The position numbers and the translations under genes are program-made. The notes beneath the pieces were generated by a model. The model had not been told where the DNA came from. It saw only the letters and a list, made by a program, of their open reading frames with translations, and made no database searches. Below, piece after piece: positions 18,430 through 28,403 of a stretch of 64,000 nt of DNA (the stretch's first letter is position 1; each line of letters begins with the position of its first letter). The stretch lies in contig NZ_CANLSL010000016.1 of NCBI RefSeq assembly GCF_947493735.1, positions 1-64,000 on the forward strand. Direction: 5' to 3'. This DNA is from an uncultured Acinetobacter sp. (GTDB taxonomy: Bacteria > Pseudomonadota > Gammaproteobacteria > Pseudomonadales > Moraxellaceae).

Positions 18430-19674
18430 ATGTCGGCGATTCGTTTGCAAGGGCAAGCATTTGAATTTTTTCAGCATATTCAACAGGCTTGGCAGTCGAA
18501 TACTTTGCAACGTTTGATATTTAGTCAGTATCAAGGCGAAGAAGCAAATCTGCAAAAACTGATGATTCGTCCAATTACGCTCAAAGATGAATTGCAACTC
18601 CAAGTCGTGTATCGTTATCAAACCAAAGACATCACCAAAAACTATACATGGCAAGAATTTGAGTCACTAAGCTCAGATTGGTTAATGCAATTTAAGCAGA
18701 GTAATTTATTTACGGATCAAGCTGAATTTCAACTCAAAATCAAAAAGCAACAATGGCAATTGACGCAAACACAAATTAAAACGGCAAAAAATACCGCATC
18801 TAATTCGCAGGAAAATATAAATACAGCGCAACAACATAATCGCCAAAAACAGCGTTGGATTGAACAAGATCGTCAGTTTTTACAGTTGCTTGGAGTGACC
18901 GATCAAAAGCATCAAATCATTCCAAGCATGTCGAGGAAGTGGAAGCAGATTAATAAATTTGTGGAGATTTTCGCAGGTGCAGTCAATCAAGCAGGATTTA
19001 CAGAACATCAAAATTTACATGTAGTGGATTTTGGGTCGGGTAAAGGCTATCTGACCTGTGCAGTCTATGATTATTTACAAACGCATCAGTTTGCGCCACA
19101 GGTGACTGGTGTAGAGCTACGTCAAGAGTTGGTAGATTTTTGCCAAAATGTTGCGACGCAAAGTGATTTTCAACAATTACAATTTTTTCAAGGCGATGTG
19201 CGTAGTTATCAGCCTGAAAATACGGATGTGATGATTGCGCTACATGCTTGTGATATTGCGACGGATTTTGCCATTCATACCGGGATCCGCTTGGGTGCCA
19301 AAGTGATTATGTGCGCACCATGTTGTCATAAAGAGTTGCGTCCGCAAATGCAATCGCCAACAGTACTATCCCCGATGCTGGGCTATGGCGTACATATGGG
19401 TCAACAGGCGGAGATGCTTACAGATACCATTCGAGCTTTATTTCTACAAGCCTATGGCTATGAAACGAAGGTCTTAGAGTTTGTATCTTTGGAGCATACC
19501 AGTAAAAATAAAATGATCTTGGCGACCAAAAAGCGCAATGCGGAAAGTCAGCCAAATCAAAAAGTGCTACAGCAAATTGCTGATTTAAAAGCATTTTATG
19601 GTATACGCAATCATGCCTTAGAAAATTTATTCAGAGATCTGCCAGTCGATGATCGACATGGCTGTGCGTGCTAG
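18430..19674 (+). CDS. SAM-dependent methyltransferase (Methyltransf_32-like)
   Basis: A protein of 414 aa. A poorly conserved N-terminal region (1-180, glutamine-rich) precedes a class I methyltransferase fold. Motif I is VVDFGSGKGYLTCAVYDYL around residues 198-216, the acidic loop is VTGVELRQELVDFC, and IALHACDIATDFAI and the cysteine-rich MCAPCCHKEL follow. LHACD plus PCCHK is characteristic of the Methyltransf_32 group related to METTL25 and RRNAD1. The substrate is unknown, though RNA is plausible. It is transcribed divergently from the PAQR gene. Confidence 0.8.
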   Translation: MSAIRLQGQAFEFFQHIQQAWQSNTLQRLIFSQYQGEEANLQKLMIRPITLKDELQLQVVYRYQTKDITKNYTWQEFESLSSDWLMQFKQSNLFTDQAEFQLKIKKQQWQLTQTQIKTAKNTASNSQENINTAQQHNRQKQRWIEQDRQFLQLLGVTDQKHQIIPSMSRKWKQINKFVEIFAGAVNQAGFTEHQNLHVVDFGSGKGYLTCAVYDYLQTHQFAPQVTGVELRQELVDFCQNVATQSDFQQLQFFQGDVRSYQPENTDVMIALHACDIATDFAIHTGIRLGAKVIMCAPCCHKELRPQMQSPTVLSPMLGYGVHMGQQAEMLTDTIRALFLQAYGYETKVLEFVSLEHTSKNKMILATKKRNAESQPNQKVLQQIADLKAFYGIRNHALENLFRDLPVDDRHGCAC

Positions 19675-19796
19675 CGGTGTAAAGCGCGACTTTAAATGAT
19701 AAATGAATTGTCATAAAACTGACTTAAACTTTTCATGTGGCTGAAATATCAATGAATTATTTTAAGCATAGGTTAATTAAATACACAGGACATGTG

Positions 19797-20027
19797 ATGA
19801 AAATAACCCATGCGCTACAACAAAAAGTGATCGGCAAATATAAAGATATTCTTGAACATCAACTGTCGATCATCGAAGCACAGCAACAACAAATAGAAAA
19901 ATTACAACGTGAGCTGAATGCATTTAAACAACAACACAGTTTTACTGAAGAAAGAACTACTTGGCAAACACTGCGCTTAAAAGTATTTAAGAGTCAGGAT
20001 GTTGTGGTAAATCCACAAAAATCATAG
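19797..20027 (+). CDS. Small coiled-coil protein of unknown function
   Basis: A protein of 76 aa starting MKITHALQQKVIGKYKDIL. Residues about 20-50 (EHQLSIIEAQQQQIEKLQRE) form a strong coiled coil. AGGA six nt before the ATG at 19797 supports this start; GTG at 19737 and ATG at 19752 are in-frame alternatives. It follows the methyltransferase gene and is convergent with polA. No family was recognised and there is no signal peptide. Confidence 0.6.
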   Translation: MKITHALQQKVIGKYKDILEHQLSIIEAQQQQIEKLQRELNAFKQQHSFTEERTTWQTLRLKVFKSQDVVVNPQKS

Positions 20028-20089
20028 ATTAGCGATAATTATAGCCAACCAATTTATTCAAAAAACGAATTACATCGAGAATGAAACGC

Positions 20090-22867
20090 TTAATGCGCTT
20101 CATCCCAATTCTGACCTTGACCCACTTCAACCACAAGCGGTACATTTAGCGTGAGTACATCTTGCATGGTGTCTTTGATCAATGTTGTTGCATCAACAAC
20201 ATAATCTTCATCGACTTCAAAGACCAATTCATCGTGGACTTGCAGTAACAACAATGCACGACTTTGATCGAGTTTCTTTTCAATAGCAATCATCGCCAGT
20301 TTGATAATATCCGCAGCACTACCTTGTAATGGCGCATTGATCGCCGCACGTTCAGCGGCTTTTCGTACCATCATATTGCGAGCATGAATATCAGGTGTAT
20401 ACAGTCGGCGACCTAGTAAGGTTTCGACAAAACCTTGTTCTTGCGCAAGCTGACGCGTGCGTTGCATGTATTCGTAAATACCTGGATAACGCTGAAAATA
20501 TTGTTTGATATAGTTTTGCGATTCTTCACGAGTAAAGCCAAGCTGACGAATCAAACCAAACTCGGACATGCCGTAGAGTAGACCGAAGTTGACGGCTTTG
20601 GCTTGACGACGTTGATCAGAAGTCACTTCATCCAGTGGAATATTTAGCACTTCTGAAGCGGTCGCTTGGTGAATGTCTTGTCCTTCGTTAAAGGCTTTGA
20701 CCAATGCCTCATCTTCACAGAAATGTGCCATCAAACGCAGTTCGATTTGTGAATAATCGGCAGCGAGAATCACACGACCTTGCGGTGCAACGAAGGCTTT
20801 ACGAATCTGACGACCAATCTCACCACGAATCGGAATGTTTTGTAGATTAGGATCAGTTGAAGATAGACGACCAGTCGTGGTGACGGCTTGATGATAACTG
20901 GTGTGGACACGTTGAGTTTTAGGATCTGCTTGTTCGACCAAACGATCGGTGTAAGTACTTTTCAGTTTAGCAAGGGTACGATAATCCAAAATGATTTGCG
21001 TGATTGGATGATCAATTTTTTCCAGTACGGCTTCACCAGTGCTGTATTGTCCCGAAGCGGTTTTTTTACCGCCTTTTAAGCCTAATTTATCAAATAAAAT
21101 CTCGCCGACTTGTTTTGGTGAAGCGATGTTAAATTGCTCTCCTGCGATTTCAATGGCTTGTGATTCGTAGCTTTGCATGTCTTTTTCAAACTCTTGACTT
21201 AAGTTGGTCAAAAAATCTGGATCAAGCTGAATACCACGAGATTCCATATTGCACAACACTTGTGCTGTGGGTAGCTCGACACGTTCAAGTAGTGCTAAAA
21301 GTTCAGGGTGTTCAGCAAGTTTTTCTTTTAACACTTCAAATAAGCGATAGGTGACATGCGCATCTTCGCAGGCGTATGGTGCAGCGACATTTAAATCAAT
21401 TTGGTTAAAGGTCAGTTGCTTAACCCCTTTGCCTGCGACTTGCTCATAAGTCGTGGTCAGATGACTTAAATACAGCCGTGCCACATCGTCCATATTGTGA
21501 CGAGTTGCCGTTGGATTCAGTACATACGAGCCAAGCATGGTGTCAAAGCCCCAACCTTGCAGTTGGATACCGTGATTGGCAAAGATATGTGCATCATATT
21601 TTAAGTGATGACCGATTTTAGCAATGCTTGGATTTTCTAAAATTGGCTTCAGTTGAGCTAATACAGTTTCACGATTGAGTTGTTCTGGTGCACCGTCATA
21701 GTCATGGGTGAATGGCACGTAATAGGCATCTTTGCTGTCGAATGCCACCGATAAACCCACCATTTCCGCAATGCGATAGTCTAAGCTGGTGGTTTCGGTA
21801 TCGATGGCGAATTGTTGGGCATTTTCAAATCGTTGAAATAAGTTATCCCAATCGGCTTGATTCAAGACGGTATGATAATTTGCTTGACCAAGTTGATCAT
21901 CGCCACTGCTGAGTTGAGCGTTGCTTTCTATATCATTATTAGCATTTTCATTGTTTTTAGACTTTGATTCAGTCTTTTTGCTTTGATTGGCTTGCTGATT
22001 TTTCTCATTATCGGGATTATTCGGGTGATTTAGCGATTGTAACTGAGTACGAAATTCAAGCTCAGTATAAAGTCGGCGCAGTTCGTTGACATTCGGATTG
22101 CTGAGTTTCAGATCATCCCAAGTGAGTGTTAAATCTAGTCCAGTGATAATGGTCGCCAATTGGTGATCAAGTTTGATATTGTCAAGATTGTCTTTGATAT
22201 TTTGGCTGACTTTGCCTTTGATCTGATCGACATTGGCAATAATACCGTCCAATGAGCCAAATTCATTGAGCAGTTTCGCCGCCGTTTTTGCCCCCACGCC
22301 TGGCACACCTTTGATGCCATCGGATGCGTCACCCATTAATGTCAGATAATCAATGATCTGATGCGGATGCACACCGAATTTTTCAAACACACCTGCTTCG
22401 TCGAGCTGACGCTCTTTAAAACTGTCTTCTAAGGTGACGTTGGGATTGACCAGTTGTGCCATGTCCTTATCGCCAGTAGAGATCAGTACTTGATGACCCT
22501 CGGCAAGCGCACGTTGCGTCAATGTACCAATAATGTCATCGGCTTCAACACCCGCCAAGCTATACAGCGGAATGCCCAGTGCACGAATCAAGTCATGCAG
22601 ATAGGGAATTTGTTCGCCGAGTTCATCAGGCATCGCAGGGCGGTCACCTTTATAAATCGGAGATAATTTATGTCGAAACGTAGGCTCTGGTGTATCAAAA
22701 ATCACCGCCATATGCGTTGGTTGGATACGGCGCATGAGTTTTTGAATTGCTGAACTGGCGCCACGCACCGCATTGGTGTGCAAACCTTGAGAAGTGGTCA
22801 ATGGCGGTAGGGCGTGAAAAGCACGAAATAAGAAATAAGACCCATCGACCAAAACAAAAGGTGGCAT
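20090..22867 (-). CDS. polA: DNA polymerase I
   Basis: A protein of 925 aa with all three activities visible. The N-terminal 5'-3' exonuclease has FVLVDGSYFLFRAFHALPPL, then GVEADDIIGTL, STGDKDMAQLV and GDASDGIKGVPGVGAKTAA. The 3'-5' proofreading domain has FAIDTETTSLDYR, GHHLKYDAHIF and APYACEDAHVTY, so its acidic residues look intact. The polymerase domain has AADYSQIELRLMAHF, RRQAKAVNFGLLYGMSEFGL and LLLQVHDELVFEVDE. It acts in Okazaki fragment maturation and repair. The start at 22867 (MPPFVLVDG) matches the family; an ATG at 22879 adds four residues. Confidence 0.97.
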   Translation of the reverse strand: MPPFVLVDGSYFLFRAFHALPPLTTSQGLHTNAVRGASSAIQKLMRRIQPTHMAVIFDTPEPTFRHKLSPIYKGDRPAMPDELGEQIPYLHDLIRALGIPLYSLAGVEADDIIGTLTQRALAEGHQVLISTGDKDMAQLVNPNVTLEDSFKERQLDEAGVFEKFGVHPHQIIDYLTLMGDASDGIKGVPGVGAKTAAKLLNEFGSLDGIIANVDQIKGKVSQNIKDNLDNIKLDHQLATIITGLDLTLTWDDLKLSNPNVNELRRLYTELEFRTQLQSLNHPNNPDNEKNQQANQSKKTESKSKNNENANNDIESNAQLSSGDDQLGQANYHTVLNQADWDNLFQRFENAQQFAIDTETTSLDYRIAEMVGLSVAFDSKDAYYVPFTHDYDGAPEQLNRETVLAQLKPILENPSIAKIGHHLKYDAHIFANHGIQLQGWGFDTMLGSYVLNPTATRHNMDDVARLYLSHLTTTYEQVAGKGVKQLTFNQIDLNVAAPYACEDAHVTYRLFEVLKEKLAEHPELLALLERVELPTAQVLCNMESRGIQLDPDFLTNLSQEFEKDMQSYESQAIEIAGEQFNIASPKQVGEILFDKLGLKGGKKTASGQYSTGEAVLEKIDHPITQIILDYRTLAKLKSTYTDRLVEQADPKTQRVHTSYHQAVTTTGRLSSTDPNLQNIPIRGEIGRQIRKAFVAPQGRVILAADYSQIELRLMAHFCEDEALVKAFNEGQDIHQATASEVLNIPLDEVTSDQRRQAKAVNFGLLYGMSEFGLIRQLGFTREESQNYIKQYFQRYPGIYEYMQRTRQLAQEQGFVETLLGRRLYTPDIHARNMMVRKAAERAAINAPLQGSAADIIKLAMIAIEKKLDQSRALLLLQVHDELVFEVDEDYVVDATTLIKDTMQDVLTLNVPLVVEVGQGQNWDEAH

Positions 22868-22942
22868 GTGTGATTCCATTGATATTTTAAAGACGGACTA
22901 TAGTGTACCGCAAACCTGATTTACTGCAATGTGATGTGCTAA

Positions 22943-22971
22943 ATAACAAATCAAGCTTTACGCTTTGTTAT
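22943..22971. repeat. Inverted repeat in the polA/DUF2339 divergent promoter region
   Basis: Arms ataacaaa (22943-22950) and tttgttat (22964-22971) flank a 13-nt loop, midway between the divergent starts of polA and the DUF2339 gene. It could be an operator-like palindrome or chance in A/T-rich DNA. Confidence 0.3.
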
Positions 22972-23038
22972 AAATCAGTTACATCAACAAAAAGACATGC
23001 TAAATTGTTTTTTAATAGAACATGAAAATATTGAATAA

Positions 23039-26000
23039 ATGACGAATCCAAATACGCCAACTCCACATACGCAAAGGCATTCTAATAAAAGCAACGATGC
23101 TTTACACACACAGCAAGCAAGTTCGCTATTTCGTTTTCCTGATGCGACTTGGGCGAGAATATTGCTGATTATTTTTGCGATTCTTTTTCTAGGGCAGTTA
23201 GTCTTTGGTGGCGAGGCGGATATTTTATGGTGGGTGGCACTGTTCGGTATCGTGATCATTGCTTGTAATGCCTATGCAAATCAAAATGCGCAAATCAAAC
23301 AATTACAACAAAGTACCTTTCAGCTTCAACAGCAAGTTGATCGCCTAGCACAAGGTCAAATTCAAGTTTCAAATTCAGCAATTCAAACGGATACGCAACG
23401 AGATGCAAGTATAGCGGAAAATAAAGAAGTCTTTGCAGAATCCAATCGTTTTCTTGAACAGATTTCACCCTCATATCAAAATGAAATTGTTGATGGACAC
23501 AGCGATTTAAATCATCAGTATGTTGAAAATATTTCTACCGACTCAACGCCAGCATGGATGAATGCCAACAATGTGCAAACGACTGAACATTTGCAAAGCG
23601 ATCAACTTTTAAATCAATCTGAAGAGGTGTCACAGTTAGATTCTTTCAGCCAAGAATCATCTAAACACGATGAACTCAAAACCATGACCTCGATGTGGGA
23701 TGCAGCATTGAATTGGTTTAAAGGTGGCAACAGTATCGTGCGTATCGCCGTGGTGATTTTGTTGATTGGCGTGGTGTTGCTACTGCGCTTTGCCAGTGAG
23801 TATTGGCAACTGACCTTATCTGCGAAAATGGCAGGGATTGGCGCAAGTGGTATTGCGCTGACAGGACTTGGTTATTTCTTGCGTCAACGTCGTTTTGATT
23901 ATGCGATTAGCTTACAAGGTCTAGGACTTGGCGTTTTATTTCTCGTATTATTTTCCAGTTTCCATCTGAGTGTGATTCAGTCGGTCACATTATCTTATGT
24001 CGCATTGATCGCCATACTTGCCACCACCTTATGGCTTGCGATTCGACAGAATGCGTTGATTTTGGCATTTATCGCTTTGGGTAGTGGCTTTATTGCGCCG
24101 TTTATCTTGAATACAGGCAGTAATAATATTCCTGCATTGATGGCATATTTCTTTGTTTTAAACCTTGCTTTGGCGATTATCGCCTACTTTAAACCGTGGC
24201 GTATTCTCAACACTTTAGCGTTACTGATCACGTTTGGTTTGGGTGGTTTTGCCATTTGGAGCAAAGCCGAAGATACGCAGGCTTTCCAGATTGCATGTTG
24301 GGTGTGGGCGATTTTTGCGATTTATCTCTTTATCTCGATTCGCTATAGCCAACATATCGTCGCCCTAAAAACCCAATTTAAAGATATCCCCTATATTGAT
24401 ACCTCATTGATTTTCGCCACGCCATTTATGGCATTTAGCCTTTATGCAGGCTTGGTGTCGTCAGATGGCTATACGCTGTCGATTGCCAGTGCGGTCTTGG
24501 CGAGTGTCTATTTGGTCTTAGCTTATGTTTTACATCAAAAAGCCAAGCAATTACTCATCTTAACCCAATGTTTTTACGGCTTAGGCTTTGTGTTTTTGGC
24601 GTTGATTCTACCGTTCGCCTTTGATGCTTATTGGAGTAGTGTCGGTTGGGCTATTCATGGATTGGTGATGCTGTGGCTCGGTTGGCGTTATGCGATCGTG
24701 AATGCACGATATTTTGGTGTGGCATTGTTACTGGCGAGTGGCGTGGCGACTTTGTATGTGGTGCTATTTAATAATCAAAGTGCGCTCTTTGCAGGATGCT
24801 TGTTGATGGCGAGCTATGCGATTGCCACGTACTTGTTGCTTCAACCAAAAGCGGAAATTGACCATCAAACTGAAACCTCAAATGCAACTGCTTTGGCAAG
24901 TATCTGTGGCATGACCATGTTGCTGTTGTCCTTGATTCTTGCACCTGTAAATTATTTCTATGCGATGGACAAATTCTACGGACTTGATCTTGAGTGGATC
25001 AGTTTTCCGTTATTGCTTTGGACATTTGTGCTTTATCTTGGCTATCGTTTGTTTGCCAAATCTAAAACACATTTTCTATGGAAAATCAGCAGTTTTATCG
25101 TCTTGGCGATTACGGCGTTTGAAATGTTAATAGGCAATGTAGGGTATGAGCTCGAAGGTAGATCTTATCTTGCCATGACATATCACGGAGGCTATGAATG
25201 GTACGCCTTGATAGGCTCGGCAATATTGTGGCTGACCGTATTTGCCTTGTTGGTCATTGACACTGTCTTTAAAAATCAGCGCATTGCATTAGAGCAGCCA
25301 TCAAATTCATATTTCTTCAATGTTGCGGTACAGATTTATACCGCTGTCGCTGTGTTGATGTTGGCGATACTGGGCGGTGGTTTTGCAAGTGAAAATAGCT
25401 ATGTACCGATGTTGGCTGTATTACCAATCATTGCCTTTGCACTGAGTTGTTTTGTTAAAAAATGGCATCACTGGCAAAGTCTATGGGTGGGTAATCTCGC
25501 TGTGATAGCAGTGCTGTGGTATTGGCTCATAACAGTGAGCTTTGCAAAAGATGGCGCTTGGTCGCTACCATTTATGCCATTACTCAATCCAATTGATTTG
25601 GTGAGTATTAGTGTATTTGTGATACTGACTTTTGCTATAAAATCGTATTTGCTCAGCGCATCACGAGCATGGCAGTTTGTCTCTGCAAGTGTGTTGCTTG
25701 GTACAGGGATAATATTGGTGAGCAGTTTGCTACTTCGTGCATTGACGCATTATGCAGGATTACCGTATTGGCTCGATGGGGCATGGCAAAATGGCACGGT
25801 GCAGGCAAGTTTAACCATTCTGTGGACGTTGATTGCGCTGATTCTCACTACGCTAGCGAGTCGTCAGTCATGGCGTTATATCTGGATGCTCGGTATTGCG
25901 GTGCTCGGTTTGGTGATCTTTAAATTGATCTTTCTCGATTTGTCACAGAGTCAGACTTTGACTCGGATAATTTCCTTTATAGGTAGTGGTTTGATCATGC

Positions 26001-26056
26001 TAGTAATTGGCTATTTTTCACCGTTGCCACCGACCAATAAACGGTTAGGGGAGTGA
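23039..26056 (+). CDS. DUF2339 polytopic membrane protein
   Basis: A very large inner-membrane protein of 1005 aa. Residues 1-25 are polar. A first membrane pair (ARILLIIFAILFLGQLVFGG, then WWVALFGIVIIACNAYA) precedes a cytoplasmic coiled-coil/acidic segment (about 80-220). The remaining residues form a long series of more than 20 predicted transmembrane helices, beginning WFKGGNSIVRIAVVILLIGV and with FASEYWQLTLSAKMAGIGAS, the best-conserved DUF2339 stretch. The function of this family is unknown; envelope stress or transport roles have been suggested for members. It is transcribed divergently from polA. Confidence 0.85.
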   Translation: MTNPNTPTPHTQRHSNKSNDALHTQQASSLFRFPDATWARILLIIFAILFLGQLVFGGEADILWWVALFGIVIIACNAYANQNAQIKQLQQSTFQLQQQVDRLAQGQIQVSNSAIQTDTQRDASIAENKEVFAESNRFLEQISPSYQNEIVDGHSDLNHQYVENISTDSTPAWMNANNVQTTEHLQSDQLLNQSEEVSQLDSFSQESSKHDELKTMTSMWDAALNWFKGGNSIVRIAVVILLIGVVLLLRFASEYWQLTLSAKMAGIGASGIALTGLGYFLRQRRFDYAISLQGLGLGVLFLVLFSSFHLSVIQSVTLSYVALIAILATTLWLAIRQNALILAFIALGSGFIAPFILNTGSNNIPALMAYFFVLNLALAIIAYFKPWRILNTLALLITFGLGGFAIWSKAEDTQAFQIACWVWAIFAIYLFISIRYSQHIVALKTQFKDIPYIDTSLIFATPFMAFSLYAGLVSSDGYTLSIASAVLASVYLVLAYVLHQKAKQLLILTQCFYGLGFVFLALILPFAFDAYWSSVGWAIHGLVMLWLGWRYAIVNARYFGVALLLASGVATLYVVLFNNQSALFAGCLLMASYAIATYLLLQPKAEIDHQTETSNATALASICGMTMLLLSLILAPVNYFYAMDKFYGLDLEWISFPLLLWTFVLYLGYRLFAKSKTHFLWKISSFIVLAITAFEMLIGNVGYELEGRSYLAMTYHGGYEWYALIGSAILWLTVFALLVIDTVFKNQRIALEQPSNSYFFNVAVQIYTAVAVLMLAILGGGFASENSYVPMLAVLPIIAFALSCFVKKWHHWQSLWVGNLAVIAVLWYWLITVSFAKDGAWSLPFMPLLNPIDLVSISVFVILTFAIKSYLLSASRAWQFVSASVLLGTGIILVSSLLLRALTHYAGLPYWLDGAWQNGTVQASLTILWTLIALILTTLASRQSWRYIWMLGIAVLGLVIFKLIFLDLSQSQTLTRIISFIGSGLIMLVIGYFSPLPPTNKRLGE

Positions 26057-26120
26057 TTTTTGGTCTTGAGTTTGAACGTCATATATTGTCGCACAAGATT
26101 GTCGTACATTGAAAGTTGAG

Positions 26121-26149
26121 CTGACATCTTGGGTGAAATCAACTATGAT
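26121..26149 (+). promoter_or_regulatory. Probable promoter of the restriction-modification pair
   Basis: -35 CTGACA (26121-26126), a 17-nt spacer and -10 TATGAT (26144-26149), each 5 of 6 to consensus. Transcription would begin near 26156, giving a leader of about 30 nt. Confidence 0.6.
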
Positions 26150-26186
26150 GAAGCAGTTCATTTTGACTTTTAAATAGTATTTGCTT

Positions 26187-27407
26187 GTGAATAAATTATT
26201 TGTACATGAAAATTTAAGTCTTCAGCCCGAGCTATCTTTTGATCAAGATTGGCGAGAGAAAGAGTTTTCAAACCCTCAAGCAACAATAAAAGTTGGCACA
26301 ATGTTTTCAGGCATTGGCGCAATAGAATATGCATTTAAGCGATTAAACCTCAACACAAAAATTAAGTTTGCGTGTGATAATGATCGGTTTGTAAAACAAA
26401 GTTATTTTGCAAACTATGAAATAGAAAATGACAATTGGTATACCGATGTTCATGATATTGATGGTGCAAAATATCTTGGTAAAATTGATCTTCTTGTAGG
26501 CGGTAGCCCTTGTCAATCTTTTTCAATGGTAGGGAAGCGAAGAGGTTTTGAGGATACACGCGGTACATTATTTTATGAGTTTGCAAGAGTTGTTAAAGAA
26601 AGTCAGCCCAAAGTATTTATTTACGAAAATGTAAAAGGCTTGGTCAATCATGATGGCGGAAATACCTTTGATATTATCAAAGCTACTTTTGACGAGCTAG
26701 GCTATCGCTATTTTTATCAAGTTTTAAATGCAAAAGACTATGGCATGCCACAACATCGTGAGCGAATTTTTGTGATTGGTTTTAAAGATCAGTCCGTAGA
26801 TTTTACCTTTCCTGAGCCGATTAATCTTGAATACACAATGCAAGATTTTTTAGAGGACTTTATTGACTCTAAATATTATTTAAAAGAGAAAGGCGTTAAA
26901 TTTGTCACCAGTTCGAAGAATCGACTAAAGCGTTATACACAAATTAATGGTGACATTGCATTGTGTCAAAAAGCAAATCAACAATTTAATTGGCATGGTG
27001 ATTTTGTATTTGAGTTGCAAGCTGAAAAAGAGTTTGACGAATTTATTTTTGATGTGAATCAAGTTGAAGAGAAATATTATCTATCTGATAAAGTTAGAGA
27101 TTATGTCTTGAATACGGGAACAAAAAATTTTCGTACAACGATAAAAACAGATTTGGAAGTTGCAAGACCATTACTGCAATCTATGCACAAAATGCACCGA
27201 GCAGGTGTGGATAATTATGTGACGCACAACAAAGGTCGTATTCGCAAACTTACACCTAAAGAATGTTTACGCTTGATGGGTTTTCGTGATGATTTTGAAC
27301 AGGTCGTCAGTGATACGCAAATGTATAGACAGGCAGGGAATAGTATTGTTGTTGATGTGCTGATTGCACTATTAAAGCAAATGGATATTACACGTTACGT
27401 AGATTAG
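26187..27407 (+). CDS. DNA (cytosine-5-)-methyltransferase, type II R-M system
   Basis: An m5C DNA methylase of about 406 aa with motifs in canonical order. Motif I is TMFSGIGAIEYAF (SAM binding) and motif IV is GGSPCQSFSMVGKRRGFEDT with the catalytic Cys of PCQ. Motif VI is ENVKGL, motif VIII is QHRERIFVIG, and motif X is RQAGNSIVVDVL. The target-recognition region between VIII and X (about residues 215-330) fixes the site, which cannot be read from sequence. The start is GTG at 26187 or TTG at 26181; no good ribosome-binding site is seen. The partner endonuclease follows after 4 nt. The pair is A/T-richer than its neighbours, suggesting acquisition by transfer. Confidence 0.92.
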   Translation: MNKLFVHENLSLQPELSFDQDWREKEFSNPQATIKVGTMFSGIGAIEYAFKRLNLNTKIKFACDNDRFVKQSYFANYEIENDNWYTDVHDIDGAKYLGKIDLLVGGSPCQSFSMVGKRRGFEDTRGTLFYEFARVVKESQPKVFIYENVKGLVNHDGGNTFDIIKATFDELGYRYFYQVLNAKDYGMPQHRERIFVIGFKDQSVDFTFPEPINLEYTMQDFLEDFIDSKYYLKEKGVKFVTSSKNRLKRYTQINGDIALCQKANQQFNWHGDFVFELQAEKEFDEFIFDVNQVEEKYYLSDKVRDYVLNTGTKNFRTTIKTDLEVARPLLQSMHKMHRAGVDNYVTHNKGRIRKLTPKECLRLMGFRDDFEQVVSDTQMYRQAGNSIVVDVLIALLKQMDITRYVD

Positions 27408-27411
27408 AAAA

Positions 27412-28386
27412 ATGGATATAATTTTAGCGAACCACAATTATAAAGTTATTGATACTAAAGAAAAAATTACAATTGCTGATAGTTTTGTTGTCCGTCAAAA
27501 CAAAATTGGTGGAGGTAATGGTGAAGCAAAGCTTTATATAGGGCAAGACAATGCTGAAACAAGAAGCTTTTTTGGAAATGAAGGTTTTGCCATTCCATGT
27601 TTCTTAATTAAAGCTGATTTATTGAAGTATCTAGAGGAAACAAAAGCAGAGTATCTTAAACCTGAACAACCATATGTCAATAAAGGTGAACTACCTGAGC
27701 TTTGGCTTGCTAGAAAAGCGAAAATCCTTGCACTTCCTGATAAAATTGAATTTGAAGTCATTGAGCAAACTCAGATTGTTGGACCTCGTGTCTATGTGAA
27801 CTCAAATGACAAAACATATAAATTGATTCGAGAGCTTTCTTTACCAAATATCACTTTTATTTCAGTGATTAAGCTTATTGATGAAAATGGTCAATTGCGT
27901 TATTACTTTAGATTATTTGCTGATTATTTTGGTGAAGTTGAACATCCTTATGTCATCGAAAAAGAAGAAGAGGAAATTATTGATAGTTCTGTACCACAAG
28001 AAGAAAAGAAACAACTTATTCGAGCGAGAGTGGGACAGGGTGAATATCGAATTAAGCTTTTAGCTGAATGTCCATTTTGTCCAATTACTTTAGTTTCAGA
28101 TGATCGTCTACTTACAGCAAGCCATATCAAACCGTGGGCAATGTCTGATGATTTTGAAAAAACTGATCCAAAAAATGGTTTTATGCTTACGCCTACTTTT
28201 GATCGTTTATTTGATCGAGGATTTTTGTCATTTACAGATGATAAAAAGACAATTTTATCGCCGTTCTTATCCAATATGACTTATTCGAAATTAGGAATAT
28301 CAGATAACAAAATTATTCCGCATTTGCCTATAGAGGGACGAGAGTTGTATTTGGACTTTCACCGAAAAGAGATTTTGAAAAAATAA
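27412..28386 (+). CDS. HNH-type restriction endonuclease partner
   Basis: A protein of 324 aa encoded 4 nt after the methylase, the usual layout of a type II restriction-modification pair. Residues 1-200 hold no recognised domain and probably carry site recognition. The C-terminal region (about 215-300) is an HNH_2-type nuclease: AECPFCPITLV, then LTASHIKPWAMSDD with the metal/catalytic His, then DPKNGFMLTPTFDRLFDRGF. Specificity is unknown but should match the methylase. No controller (C) protein gene is present. The stop lies 17 nt from that of the convergent mscS gene, so the insertion boundary there is tight. Confidence 0.8.
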   Translation: MDIILANHNYKVIDTKEKITIADSFVVRQNKIGGGNGEAKLYIGQDNAETRSFFGNEGFAIPCFLIKADLLKYLEETKAEYLKPEQPYVNKGELPELWLARKAKILALPDKIEFEVIEQTQIVGPRVYVNSNDKTYKLIRELSLPNITFISVIKLIDENGQLRYYFRLFADYFGEVEHPYVIEKEEEEIIDSSVPQEEKKQLIRARVGQGEYRIKLLAECPFCPITLVSDDRLLTASHIKPWAMSDDFEKTDPKNGFMLTPTFDRLFDRGFLSFTDDKKTILSPFLSNMTYSKLGISDNKIIPHLPIEGRELYLDFHRKEILKK

Positions 28387-28403
28387 TCAGATCAAAACAC
28401 TAA

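Noticed and set aside
20064..20105. Hairpin at the polA 3' end as a terminator
   Set aside because: The near-match atgaaacgc/gcgcttcat lies partly inside the last codons, is imperfect and lacks a T-tract.
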